DNA from: an uncultured Fibrobacter sp.
Lineage (GTDB): Bacteria > Fibrobacterota > Fibrobacteria > Fibrobacterales > Fibrobacteraceae
NCBI GenBank assembly: GCA_946414025.1
Contig: CAMKMX010000013.1
Span: 1-61,941 of the forward strand
Direction: 5' to 3'
Length of the DNA: 61,941 nt
In this document: in pieces, positions 40,204 through 49,209 of the stretch
Layout: every line of letters begins with the position of its first letter
Position numbering within the stretch: the stretch's first letter is position 1
Notes under the pieces: generated by a model
Told to the model about the DNA's origin: nothing
What the model saw: the letters and a program-made list of their open reading frames with translations, nothing else
Databases searched by the model: none
Program-made: the position numbers and the translations under genes

Positions 40204-40823
40204 TTAATCGCTCGTTATTCCGTACCGCGGCCCGGAATCTTGCAGCCTTGTTGTTGCTAACGTTTTCCCTGGTAGGTTGCTTCGGTGGCGGGACCACGGA
40301 ACCCACGCGGTACTACACCCTCGCCGTAGAGAATATTTCCAAGCCCAAGGCAAGCGCAAAGTTTGCACAAAAAACCGTAGCCATAAAAAAATTCACCATC
40401 GACCCCGCCTACCAGCGCACGGGAATCGTCTACCGGGAATCCCCCTACGATTTCATGTTCTACGAACTGGACCTGTGGGCAAGCCGGCCAGAGCACATGA
40501 TTACCCAAGTTGTCGCCGAATATGCCGAAAAGAGCGGGCTGTTCAAGTCTGTCATTGCGGCGGGCGGCACCATGCCGGAATACGAACTCTCCGGAAACAT
40601 CGGTGCCCTTGAAGAAGTCGATAACGGTGGGGGCCAGTCGGCACATTTGCTCCTCGGCATTTCATTCACAGATGTATCCCAAGGAACCACCCTCTGGGAA
40701 GGCAAGTGCGACAAGAGCAAGTCCACCGACAGTCGCGAACCGAGAGTCACGGCGGAAGCCCTGTCCAAACTACTGGGCGAATGCTTGGAAGAAAGCCTGA
40801 AGGGGATTTCTTCTATAGAATAA
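40200..40823 (+). CDS. PqiC-like ABC transport auxiliary lipoprotein
   Basis: 207 aa. The signal peptide ends in a lipobox L-V-G-C (Cys about 27). The motif Y-Y-T-L and S-P-Y-D-F-M-F-Y-E-L-D-L-W-A-S-R-P match the ABC-type transport auxiliary component family (PqiC/YmbA), which docks on MCE rings at the outer membrane. This lipoprotein may replace MlaC/MlaA, neither of which is seen here. Confidence 0.78.
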   Translation: MINRSLFRTAARNLAALLLLTFSLVGCFGGGTTEPTRYYTLAVENISKPKASAKFAQKTVAIKKFTIDPAYQRTGIVYRESPYDFMFYELDLWASRPEHMITQVVAEYAEKSGLFKSVIAAGGTMPEYELSGNIGALEEVDNGGGQSAHLLLGISFTDVSQGTTLWEGKCDKSKSTDSREPRVTAEALSKLLGECLEESLKGISSIE

Positions 40824-40865
40824 TTTGCTAGATTGTCTTGCACCTTTTTTATGGCGATAGCAAGC

Positions 40866-42101
40866 ATGAGCGAACAACCGAAACTTCTAAAAAATCCGCC
40901 GGACCTGAACAAGATTGCAAGGCCCAATTGGATTGAAATCAACCTGGATGCCCTCTGCAACAACATCAAGTTCATCCGCAGCCAGATTCCCGCAAACACC
41001 AAGATTCTCTTACCCGTAAAGGCCGACTCCTACGGTCACGGGAGCCTCGCCTGCTCCTTTGCCGCCAAGTTCGGCGGTGCAGACTACCTGGGAGTGGCCC
41101 ACATCAGCGAGGGCATGCTCCTCCGTCAGTACGGCATGGACCTTCCCATTCTGGTGCTTGGCCCCTGCACACCCTCTGACTTTGCCTACTTCGTGGAATT
41201 CCAGCTGACTGCCGCCATCACGGACATCCGTACCGCCATGGCCTTTGACCAGTTCCTGAAAGAGACGGGCACCACCTGCAAGGCCCACCTGGCCGTTGAT
41301 ACGGGCATGAACCGTTACGGCTTTGACGCCGAGGATTTCAACAACATCCGCGCGGCACTGAGCCTCAAGAACCTGCATTTCGAAGGGATGTTCACCCACC
41401 TGGCCACCGCCGACATGCCGGGGAACCCCAAGACCGACATCCAGATCCAGAGATTTACGCGACTCGTAGATGTGCTGGAAGCGGAAGGACTCCGCCCCGC
41501 CATCTGCCATTGCAGCAGTTCCGCAGGCACCCTCACCCGCCCCGAAAGCCACTTTGACATGGTGCGCCCGGGCCTTGCCCTCTACGGCTACAACTGCATG
41601 GGAGCTGCCCCTTCGCCGTGGCCGATCAAGCCCGTAATGCGAATCAAGTCTACCATCCGCCACATTCACGACGTGAAGCCCGGCGAGACGGTCAGTTACG
41701 GCGGCTACTGGATGGCACAGCAGCCCACCCGAATCGCCACCGTGGCCATCGGTTACGGTGACGGTTACCTCCGCGGTGGCTACAACAAGGGATTCCTGTT
41801 TATCCGTGGGCAGCTCTGCCCCATTCTCGGCCGCGTGTGCATGGACGCCACCATGGTGGACGTGAGCCACATTCCCGACGTGCAGGTTGGCGAAACGGTA
41901 GACGTGGTGAACGGCGAACTGGACCACCGCATTTCTATGGAAAGCGTGGCCGACGACCACCACACCATTCCCTACGAATTCACCAGCCGCGTAGCCCGCC
42001 GCCTGTACCGCAAGTACTACTGGAAAAACCGTCTGGTGCGCTGGGATTACCTGCGTCAGGAATTCGGCGTCAAGGAATACAAGGAATACCCACTGCGTTA
42101 A
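40866..42101 (+). CDS. alr: Alanine racemase
   Basis: 411 aa from ATG 40866; an ATG at 40851 would add five residues. A PLP enzyme making D-alanine for peptidoglycan. The PLP Lys is in L-P-V-K-A-D-S-Y-G-H-G, and the catalytic Tyr region is in G-Y-G-D-G-Y. R-V-C-M-D-A-T-M-V-D-V-S precedes the C-terminal domain. Length is typical, with a C-terminal extension of about 30 residues. It starts 42 nt after the lipoprotein and is not obviously part of the Mla operon. Confidence 0.92.
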   Translation: MSEQPKLLKNPPDLNKIARPNWIEINLDALCNNIKFIRSQIPANTKILLPVKADSYGHGSLACSFAAKFGGADYLGVAHISEGMLLRQYGMDLPILVLGPCTPSDFAYFVEFQLTAAITDIRTAMAFDQFLKETGTTCKAHLAVDTGMNRYGFDAEDFNNIRAALSLKNLHFEGMFTHLATADMPGNPKTDIQIQRFTRLVDVLEAEGLRPAICHCSSSAGTLTRPESHFDMVRPGLALYGYNCMGAAPSPWPIKPVMRIKSTIRHIHDVKPGETVSYGGYWMAQQPTRIATVAIGYGDGYLRGGYNKGFLFIRGQLCPILGRVCMDATMVDVSHIPDVQVGETVDVVNGELDHRISMESVADDHHTIPYEFTSRVARRLYRKYYWKNRLVRWDYLRQEFGVKEYKEYPLR

Positions 42102-42142
42102 AAAGGGCGTAATTTCTATATTTACCCGGGAAAATTTAAGAA

Positions 42143-42191
42143 GGCACGGATTTTGCGGCTATCTGACGGCGCGAAAACCGTGCCAAAGAGG
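42143..42191 (+). promoter_or_regulatory. Structured leader and ribosome-binding site of pheT
   Basis: GGCACGG pairs with CCGTGCC, and the inner TTTT and AAAA continue the stem, then GCG/CGC with single-base bulges (42143-42184). AGAGG at 42187-42191 follows directly. A TATATTTA element lies at about 42117. The hairpin ends 3 nt before the Shine-Dalgarno, a position from which it could control translation. Confidence 0.5.
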
Positions 42192-42196
42192 AAAAA

Positions 42197-44632
42197 ATGA
42201 AAGTTTCTTTGAATTGGCTCAGACGTCACGTTGATCTTCCGGAATCCGCGGAAGAAGTTGCAAAGGCGCTCACCTCTATTGGCCTCGAAGTCGAAGGCAT
42301 GGAAGAACCGGGCAAGGTCTACGAGAAGCTCGTTGTAGCGAAGGTCCTCACCTGTGAAGCTCACCCGGACAGCGACCACCTGCACATCACCACCGTGAAC
42401 GACGGCAAGGAAACGCTCCAGGTCGTGTGCGGCGCCCCCAACGTAGCCGCAGGCCAGACCGTGGTTCTCGCCCCGATCGGTGCGGAACTCCCGCTCCCCG
42501 ATGGCGGCACCCTCAAGATGAAGAAGTCCAAGATCCGCGGCGTGGAAAGTTTCGGCATGATTTGCGCCGAAGACGAAATCGGCCTCAGCGACGACCACGC
42601 GGGCATCATGGTCCTGGACGACAGCATTCCGGCCGGCACCCCGTTCGTGAGCCTCGGCATGTACGACGTGTGCTATGAACTGAACGTGACCCCGAACCGC
42701 CCGGACGCTTTGAGTCACCGCGGTGTGGCCCGCGAACTGGCCGCGAAGTTCAACCGCCCGCTCAAGCCCCTCGCCTACACCTTGAACGAGGATGCCGAAC
42801 CGGCAAGTTCCGCCATCAGCCTCGAAGTGGTTCCCGGCTGCGGTTGCTCCCGCTACGTGGGCCGCGTCATCAAAGACGTGAAGGTCGAAAAGTCCCCGGC
42901 TTGGCTCGCGAAACTCCTGCATGCCGTGGGCATGAACAGCATCAACAACGTGGTCGACATCACGAACTTCATTTTGATGGACGTGGGCCAGCCGCTCCAC
43001 AGCTTCGACATGGACCAGCTCCACGGCAACAAGATTAAGGTGCGCCGCGCCGTGAAGGGCGAAAAGATCGAAACGATTGACCACACCGCCCATGAACTCG
43101 TTGAAAACGACCTCGTGATTTGCGACGGCGACCGTCCGGCCTGCGTTGCCGGCGTGATGGGCGGCGTCGAATCCGAAATCGTCGATGCCACCAAGAACGT
43201 ATTCCTCGAAAGTGCCTGGTTCAACCCGACGGTGGTCCGCAAGCAGGCGAAGCGCCTCTGCATCTCGACCGATTCCAGCTACCGCTTTGAACGCGAAATC
43301 GACTTCGCAACCCAGGACGAATACAGCAAGTACGCCTGCGCCCTCATCCAGGAAGTCGCGGGTGGCCGCATCCTCAAGGGCAGCGTCGAATACACCGGCG
43401 ACGACCACAAGAAAGAGAACAACGTGGTCACGCTCCGCATCGCACAGGCCGAACGCGTTATCGGCATGAAGCTTGAAATGGCCCAGGTGGAAAAGTTCCT
43501 CACGGGCATCGCCCTCGAAGTCGTCTCCAAGACGGCAGATTCCATCACGTTCAAGATTCCGAGCTTCCGCCCCGACCTGGAACGCGAAGTGGACCTCATC
43601 GAAGAAGTCGCCCGCCTCATCGGTTTCGACAATATCCCGTACACACTGCCCTCCTTCAAGATGCAGCCCAACGAGCTCCCGCCGATTGAAGTTTTGAACC
43701 GCAAGATCCGCAAGACGCTCTCTGCGATGGGCCTGCATGAATGCCTGAGCCTTCGCTTCACGAGCAAGGCCCGCACCGAGGCACTCTTTGGCCCCGAAAG
43801 CGACGACCGCCGCAGCAAGCCCGCTCTGCTCCTGAACCCGCTTTCCGAAGAGCTGGGCGCCGTGCCCACGAGCCTTCTCCCCAACCTTCTCAAGAGCGTT
43901 GCCGAGAACGAGAAGAACCGCCCCGGTTCCGTGCGCCTGTTCGAAGTGGCCAAGGGCCAGTTCAAGCGCGACCGCAAGGACGTGCGCGACCCGGGCTTCG
44001 ACGAATCGAACCTCGTCGCCCTCACGATTGCAGGCAACTTCGACGTGAACCCGCTCAACGACAAGCCCGCCCAGATTGACTTTGCCGCCTTCAAGGGATT
44101 CGTGCAGAGCTTCCTCAAGCGCGTTGGCCTCGTGGTGGAATTCCGCGTGCCCGCCAAGCCTGAAATCTTCCTGCACCCGGGCAAGCAGACCGAAATCCTC
44201 GCCGACGGCGTGGTGCTCGGCACCATGGGCGAACTCCACCCCTCCGTGATGGCCGCTAACGACATCAGCTACACCACCTACGTGATGGAACTCGACATGG
44301 ACAAGATGGAACACGCCACCCACAAGAAGATCGTGTTTGAACCGTTCAGCCGTCAGGTACCGTCTAGCCGCGACATTTCTATCGAAGTCGAAAAGACCAT
44401 GACTCACGAGCAGATTCTCGCCCGCATCAAGGGTCTGAACCCGAAGAACCTCGCGAAGATTACGCTCAAGAGCATCTACGAAGGCGACAAGATCGAAGCC
44501 GGCAAGAAGAACATGGTCTACAGCCTCACCTACCAGGCCATGGACCGCACGCTTACCGACGACGAAGTCAACAAGGCTCACAACAAGCTGCGTGACAAAC
44601 TCGTCGCGAACGGGGATATAATACTGCGCTAA
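42197..44632 (+). CDS. pheT: Phenylalanine--tRNA ligase beta subunit
   Basis: 811 aa. The N-terminal B1 domain, then the tRNA-binding EMAP-like domain (H-P-D-S-D-H-L, V-V-C-G-A-P-N-V), B3/B4 editing region (N-V-V-D-I-T-N), B5, the catalytic-like core and a C-terminal ferredoxin-fold anticodon-binding domain (S-S-R-D-I-S). Full length. pheS is not adjacent, whereas pheST is an operon in many bacteria. Lower A+T and strong codon bias suggest high expression. Confidence 0.95.
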   Translation: MKVSLNWLRRHVDLPESAEEVAKALTSIGLEVEGMEEPGKVYEKLVVAKVLTCEAHPDSDHLHITTVNDGKETLQVVCGAPNVAAGQTVVLAPIGAELPLPDGGTLKMKKSKIRGVESFGMICAEDEIGLSDDHAGIMVLDDSIPAGTPFVSLGMYDVCYELNVTPNRPDALSHRGVARELAAKFNRPLKPLAYTLNEDAEPASSAISLEVVPGCGCSRYVGRVIKDVKVEKSPAWLAKLLHAVGMNSINNVVDITNFILMDVGQPLHSFDMDQLHGNKIKVRRAVKGEKIETIDHTAHELVENDLVICDGDRPACVAGVMGGVESEIVDATKNVFLESAWFNPTVVRKQAKRLCISTDSSYRFEREIDFATQDEYSKYACALIQEVAGGRILKGSVEYTGDDHKKENNVVTLRIAQAERVIGMKLEMAQVEKFLTGIALEVVSKTADSITFKIPSFRPDLEREVDLIEEVARLIGFDNIPYTLPSFKMQPNELPPIEVLNRKIRKTLSAMGLHECLSLRFTSKARTEALFGPESDDRRSKPALLLNPLSEELGAVPTSLLPNLLKSVAENEKNRPGSVRLFEVAKGQFKRDRKDVRDPGFDESNLVALTIAGNFDVNPLNDKPAQIDFAAFKGFVQSFLKRVGLVVEFRVPAKPEIFLHPGKQTEILADGVVLGTMGELHPSVMAANDISYTTYVMELDMDKMEHATHKKIVFEPFSRQVPSSRDISIEVEKTMTHEQILARIKGLNPKNLAKITLKSIYEGDKIEAGKKNMVYSLTYQAMDRTLTDDEVNKAHNKLRDKLVANGDIILR

Positions 44633-44639
44633 CCTGCAA

Positions 44640-45113
44640 ATGAAGTTTTCCGGTTTGATATTTCTGCCGCTTGTACTGGTCCTCTACGCTTTACAAGCGT
44701 GCAGTGAACCGGAAGATTTCACAGCCGAAGAACTGCGGGACCTGACCCCCATCATGCAATTCAAGGGGAATCCCATTCCTGAGAAATGCTATTCTGAAAG
44801 CCATATAACTTACAGAAACGGCGACGCTCCCTATTGGCGAATGTATTGCCACTTTTACTTCAAGCATTACGAAGATTTCTACAATGCCGTTGAAGCCATG
44901 GGTTGGGAATACGAAAAAAATGAAGGTGATGACGGAGACTGCGGGCCAAAACACGAATACAAGCAAACTGTCGGCGACCGCCAATTACACCTGTACGTAA
45001 AAACCTGCAGTTCTTCTATATTCGTATCAGACGATCGTTTTTTGTTCCACGTTGAATATTACGAAGATAAACTTACTGAATGGCTCAATGCAATTCGTTC
45101 AGATGACGAATGA
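44640..45113 (+). CDS. Small lipoprotein, paralogue A
   Basis: 157 aa. Lipobox L-Q-A-C (Cys21). The mature part has conserved D-F-T-A-E-E-L-R-D-L-T-P-I-M-Q-F-K-G, four or more cysteines and H-L-Y-V-K-T-C. No family recognised. It starts 7 nt after pheT but differs in base composition, so it may be a separate unit. It is about half identical to the next gene, a recent tandem duplication. Confidence 0.7.
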   Translation: MKFSGLIFLPLVLVLYALQACSEPEDFTAEELRDLTPIMQFKGNPIPEKCYSESHITYRNGDAPYWRMYCHFYFKHYEDFYNAVEAMGWEYEKNEGDDGDCGPKHEYKQTVGDRQLHLYVKTCSSSIFVSDDRFLFHVEYYEDKLTEWLNAIRSDDE

Positions 45114-45138
45114 CAACAGGACAAGGTCTGGCTTCATA

Positions 45139-45609
45139 ATGAAAAAACACTTCATAACGATTCTTTTATCTATTTCTACCGCCCTCTGTGGACTTGCTGC
45201 CTGTTCTACCGACCCCGAGCCAGAAGACTTTTCTGCCGAGGAACTCCGGGACATGACCCCCATCATGCAGTTCAAGGGAAAACCCATTCCCGAGGATTGC
45301 TACTCCGAAGAACATGTCACCACTGACGTCACCGAACGCATGAAGCCCGGTGAATACTCATACTCGGGTCCCTTTTGGCGGTTGGAATGCTATTTCTACT
45401 ATGAAAAATATGCTGAATTTTACCAGGCCATTGAAGACATGGGCTGGAAATACGATTCAGACGAAGGTAACCAAGGCGATTGTGGGCCTAAACACGAATA
45501 CACGAAGACCGTCAACCACCGTAAATTGCACCTATACGTGAAAACCTGCGATGGCAGCGACTGGTTTGTATCTAAAGATCGCTTCCTATTTCACGTGGAA
45601 TACAACTAA
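45139..45609 (+). CDS. Small lipoprotein, paralogue B
   Basis: 156 aa. Signal peptide M-K-K-H-F-I-T-I-L-L with lipobox L-A-A-C. It shares D-F-S-A-E-E-L-R-D-M-T-P-I-M-Q-F-K-G, G-D-C-G-P-K-H-E-Y and K-L-H-L-Y-V-K-T-C with paralogue A, plus an insertion of about ten residues. Function unknown. ATG 45139 was chosen over upstream in-frame ATGs because the signal peptide starts there. Confidence 0.72.
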   Translation: MKKHFITILLSISTALCGLAACSTDPEPEDFSAEELRDMTPIMQFKGKPIPEDCYSEEHVTTDVTERMKPGEYSYSGPFWRLECYFYYEKYAEFYQAIEDMGWKYDSDEGNQGDCGPKHEYTKTVNHRKLHLYVKTCDGSDWFVSKDRFLFHVEYN

Positions 45610-45623
45610 CTTATTGAACAGCA

Positions 45624-46202
45624 TCAATAATTTTTGAGACAGCGCACGGAATACATGTTGCTGCTCACGTCGAATTCCATGGAGAAATCGCCCGGAGGGG
45701 CCAAATGCCAGCCGTAGGCGTCACCTTCTTCGCTGGTGGCGCTCCAGAAATGGGCGGACACTCCTAGTTCCACAAATTCGTCAGTTGCCTTGCCAGCAGG
45801 TACTACATCAAAACCGTAACGGTCAGAGCCATCCCACTTGTCCCGAGACTTGAGGCTCACCCAGGCGGCCTCCTTGCCGTCACTGTCTTCGATGACGGTG
45901 CGGAAACGTTTCCATTCGTCGTTTTCTGGCAGGTGCCAGCCCGTAGGGCATGCCTCCTTTGCCATCTCAAAATTATAGAGGCGGCCGTACTTTGTGCAAT
46001 TCTCTGGATTGTTGTCGTAGCAGGCACTCCCTTTCACGTTAAACGCAAGGTTTTCGGCCATCCAGACGCGGGTTCCAATAACAACCGTCCTGTAGGTGTG
46101 TCCGTCGCGAGCATCGCGGAATGTTCCCGTCTGCGGAAGCGCAAAAGAAAGCGTCGCCAGAGCAAGGGACAAGAAAGCAAAATTCTTCTTCGGAAAAAGC
46201 AT
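45624..46202 (-). CDS. FISUMP (Fibrobacter succinogenes major paralogous domain) secreted protein
   Basis: 192 aa. The signal peptide ends near S-F-A-L-P. The mature chain is a single FISUMP domain: R-D-G-H-T-Y-R-T-V-V-I-G-T-R-V-W-M-A-E-N-L, G-R-L-Y-N-F, C-P-T-G-W-H-L-P-E-N-D-E-W, F-W-S-A-T-S-E-E and a C-terminal V-R-C. Genomes of Fibrobacter carry many copies; the family's role is unknown and may involve the cell surface. It is the best taxonomic marker in the window. A TATTTTCG element precedes the start. Confidence 0.9.
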   Translation of the reverse strand: MLFPKKNFAFLSLALATLSFALPQTGTFRDARDGHTYRTVVIGTRVWMAENLAFNVKGSACYDNNPENCTKYGRLYNFEMAKEACPTGWHLPENDEWKRFRTVIEDSDGKEAAWVSLKSRDKWDGSDRYGFDVVPAGKATDEFVELGVSAHFWSATSEEGDAYGWHLAPPGDFSMEFDVSSNMYSVRCLKNY

Positions 46203-46250
46203 AAGGCGAAAATAGAAAAACTGCCACTCGTTTTTGCATTGTAAAATTAA

Positions 46251-46281
46251 AAATCGCTTTAGAACTTTTCCAAAGCGATTT
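46251..46281 (-). terminator. Rho-independent terminator downstream of purB
   Basis: AAATCGCTTT-loop-AAAGCGATTT, 10-bp stem, then TTAATTTT on the minus strand. The same stem sequence recurs in the larger palindrome at 46346-46453. Confidence 0.7.
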
Positions 46282-46345
46282 CTAAAAAAATGCGAAACTA
46301 ATGAATTTATGCTAACGAGTAATTTGACTTAGTGCCTAGCGAGAC

Positions 46346-46453
46346 AAAATCGCTTTAGAACCGAGCAAGACAAGGAACGCGAGCCGAAGCTGTATAAAAC
46401 ATACAGCGAGAACTCGCGTGACGAAGTATTGCGATGCGTTATAAAGCGATTTT
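46346..46453. repeat. Nested palindromic element at the purB 3' end
   Basis: Three nested stems: AAAATCGCTTTA with TAAAGCGATTTT at the ends, ACGCGAG with CTCGCGT inside, and GCTGTAT-AAAAC-ATACAGC at the centre. It overlaps the purB stop codon. Confidence 0.7.
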
Positions 46454-47894
46454 ACACTTTTAATTCGCCGGCGTCGATAGTAGCCCAATCCGGTATCTTT
46501 TCAATCGCCGGGCGAACTTCTTCGGTCACGAACTTCACGACCTGTCCCGGAGCGCGGCCCACGAACTTGCGGAGGTCGAGGATTTCCTTGAGCTTCGCTT
46601 CGGTGATGCCGAGCTTCTGGAACTTCTCGTTCTTCAGCACGCGTTCGAGCAAGTCGTTGTCCTTGCCCTGTTCCTTGACGACCTTGCCCGCTTCCATGGA
46701 CATCACGCGGATTTCTTCGTGGAGTTCCTGACGGTCGCCGCCATTCTTCACGCCTTCCATGATGATGTTTTCGGTAGCCATGAACGGGAGTTCGGCCATG
46801 ATGCGCTTTTCGATAACCTTCGGGTAAACCACGAGGCCGTTGGTCACATTTTCAGCGATGATGAGCATGGCATCCATAGCGAGGAACGCTTCCGGAATGG
46901 CGAGGCGCTTGTTGGCGCTGTCGTCAAGCGTACGTTCGAACCACTGGGTTGCCTGCGTGAAAGCGGTGCTGTTCACCAGGGCCATCACGAAACGAGCGAG
47001 AGAGCAAATGCGTTCGCTCCTCATCGGGTTACGCTTGTAAGCCATGGCGCTGGAGCCGATCTGTGTCTTTTCGAAGGGTTCTTCCACTTCCTTCACACCT
47101 TGCATCAGACGCATGTCGGTGGCAAACTTGTGCAAGCTCTGAGCGATGGAGCTGAGCACCTGGTTCACGCGGTTATCCCACTTGCGGGTGTAGGTCTGGC
47201 CGGTGATGGTGAGAACGCGCTTGAAGCCCGCCTTGGCGGTCACGCGGCGGTCCAGTTCCATAATCTTTTCTTCGTCGCCGTTGAACAGGTCCATGAAGCT
47301 GGCCTGCGTACCGGTGGTGCCCTTCACGCCGCGGAACGGAAGCACTTCGATGAGGAAGTTCAGTTCTTCGAGGTCGATGAGCATGTCCTGGAGCCAGAGG
47401 CAAGCGCGCTTACCCACGGTGGTGAGCTGGGCGGCCTGGAAGTGCGTCGCACCGAGCTGGGCCATGTCCTTGTATTCCATCGCAAACTTGGAAAGCTTGT
47501 CCATCACGCGGCAAAGACGCTTGCGCACGAGGATCATGGCCTGCTGCATCTGGATAAGGTCAGTGTTGTCGCCCACGAATGCAGACGTTGCACCCAGGTG
47601 GATGATGCCCTTAGCCTTCGGGCACTGGACGCCGTAAGCGTAAACGTGGCTCATCACGTCGTGACGGCGGCGCTTTTCTTCTTCTTCGGCGACTTCGAAG
47701 TTGATGTCCTTTTCGTGGGCCTTCAGTTCGTCCACCTGCTCCTGCGTAATCGGGAGGCCGAGTTCCATTTCGGATTCAGCGAGGTAAATCCAGAGCCTCC
47801 GCCAAGTCTGGAACTTGTACTGCGGGCTGAAGATGAAACTCATTTCCTTGCTGGCGTAACGCTTATTAAGCGGGCTTTCGAATTGATCACGCAT
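46452..47894 (-). CDS. purB: Adenylosuccinate lyase
   Basis: 480 aa. Fumarase/aspartase-superfamily enzyme acting twice in purine synthesis. The signature [11 protein letters not shown] is present, with [10 protein letters not shown] and [13 protein letters not shown] carrying the active-site His residues. AAAGGA is placed 6 nt before the ATG. The stop lies inside the nested palindrome. Confidence 0.94.
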   Translation of the reverse strand: MRDQFESPLNKRYASKEMSFIFSPQYKFQTWRRLWIYLAESEMELGLPITQEQVDELKAHEKDINFEVAEEEEKRRRHDVMSHVYAYGVQCPKAKGIIHLGATSAFVGDNTDLIQMQQAMILVRKRLCRVMDKLSKFAMEYKDMAQLGATHFQAAQLTTVGKRACLWLQDMLIDLEELNFLIEVLPFRGVKGTTGTQASFMDLFNGDEEKIMELDRRVTAKAGFKRVLTITGQTYTRKWDNRVNQVLSSIAQSLHKFATDMRLMQGVKEVEEPFEKTQIGSSAMAYKRNPMRSERICSLARFVMALVNSTAFTQATQWFERTLDDSANKRLAIPEAFLAMDAMLIIAENVTNGLVVYPKVIEKRIMAELPFMATENIIMEGVKNGGDRQELHEEIRVMSMEAGKVVKEQGKDNDLLERVLKNEKFQKLGITEAKLKEILDLRKFVGRAPGQVVKFVTEEVRPAIEKIPDWATIDAGELKV

Positions 47895-47927
47895 GTTTTA
47901 TCCTTTGTTTGACTTTAAAATTAGCAA

Positions 47928-49205
47928 TTACAGTAAATCCGGATCGATGGTGGGCTCGTATCCAGGTTCTACAAAATCCTCGGGAGCGATTCCACGCCTA
48001 CGGGCGGCCTTCTCCTGCTTGATACGCTTGCGTTCGGCGGCTTTGGCCCTGCGGTGAGCAGCCGTCGCCGCCTTTTCGGCATGACGCTGAGCACGGGTCT
48101 TTCTTTCCTTCAGTTCCGGAAATACGCATTCGTCGAACTTGTCCAGCGATTCTTCATCGAATTCTTCTTCAAAACCTTCGTCAAAGCGGATGTCCGCATC
48201 AAAATCGTGGAACCCTTCGTTTTCGTCGAAGGTCGGAGCGTCTGCCGGACATTCCTTCTTCAAGAGTTTCAGCACCTGCTCGAAAGGCTTTTCCAGGGGT
48301 ACCTTGAACTTCATCTTCTTGCCCGTAGTCGGGTGGATCAGTTCAATCTTTACCGCCTGCAAAAGCTGGGCCGGCGCAATTTCCAGAACCTTGGCCGCAA
48401 TGTCCTTCATCAGGGGGGACACGCGGTTCAGGCATCCATCGCGGCCGTCATACAGCGGGTCGCCTACTACCGGATGGCCCATGTAACGGCTGTGTACGCG
48501 AATCTGGTGGGTGCGTCCCGATTCCAGTTGCAGTTCCAGAAGGGTTGCGAAGGCAAAAAACTTCTTTGCCACGTAGTGGGTACGGCTGGGCTTGCCATCT
48601 TTGACTACCGCCATCTTCAGGCGGTTCTTGGGGTTCCTGCCGATGGGCGCGTCGATGGTCCCTTCCAGGTCACGGACATGCCCCCACACCAGGGCGTTAT
48701 AAGTACGGTGCAGTGTCCGGGTTTCCAGCTGGTGAGCCAAGTGCCTGTGGGCGGCATCGTTTTTGGCCACCACCATAAGACCCGGCGTATCTTTGTCCAA
48801 ACGGTGGACAATACCCGGACGGAGCGGTCCGTTTACCGCCGAAAGATTTTCCTTAAAATGATACAGGAGCCCTGCCGCCAGGGTCCCGTTCTGCACGCCG
48901 TTTCCCGGATGCACCACCAGGTTGCGGGGCTTGTTCAGCACCACGATGTCGTCATCTTCGTAAACGATATCCAGCGGGATATTTTCGGGCTCCAGGGTGC
49001 TGGCTTCTTTTTCGGGAATCTTATCCACCACCACCACCATGCCCGTCTCTACACGGAAATTCTTGGGAGCCTTCGCACCGCCCACCTTGACTTCGCCTGC
49101 GGCAATCAGCTTTTGCACGTCGGTACGGGACACGTTTTCCATGACACCCACAAGGAACTTGTCGATGCGCTCTCCGGAATGCTGTTCGTTTACGAGATAA
49201 TTCAT
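47928..49205 (-). CDS. RluD-family 23S rRNA pseudouridine synthase with long charged C-terminus
   Basis: 425 aa; RluD-type enzymes are about 320. N-terminal S4 domain (G-E-R-I-D-K-F-L), then the synthase core with catalytic Asp in H-R-L-D-K-D-T and the R-T-H-Q-I-R-V-H motif. The last 110 residues form an acidic segment (F-D-E-G-F-E-E-E-F-D-E-E) followed by a Lys/Arg/Ala-rich helix. That tail is not part of the family. Substrate sites in rRNA are assumed, not shown. Confidence 0.88.
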   Translation of the reverse strand: MNYLVNEQHSGERIDKFLVGVMENVSRTDVQKLIAAGEVKVGGAKAPKNFRVETGMVVVVDKIPEKEASTLEPENIPLDIVYEDDDIVVLNKPRNLVVHPGNGVQNGTLAAGLLYHFKENLSAVNGPLRPGIVHRLDKDTPGLMVVAKNDAAHRHLAHQLETRTLHRTYNALVWGHVRDLEGTIDAPIGRNPKNRLKMAVVKDGKPSRTHYVAKKFFAFATLLELQLESGRTHQIRVHSRYMGHPVVGDPLYDGRDGCLNRVSPLMKDIAAKVLEIAPAQLLQAVKIELIHPTTGKKMKFKVPLEKPFEQVLKLLKKECPADAPTFDENEGFHDFDADIRFDEGFEEEFDEESLDKFDECVFPELKERKTRAQRHAEKAATAAHRRAKAAERKRIKQEKAARRRGIAPEDFVEPGYEPTIDPDLL

Positions 49206-49209
49206 ATTT

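Noticed and set aside
42122..44581. Long minus-strand open frame opposite pheT
   Set aside because: Shadow frame of a strongly biased gene; no motifs, while the plus strand encodes full-length PheT.
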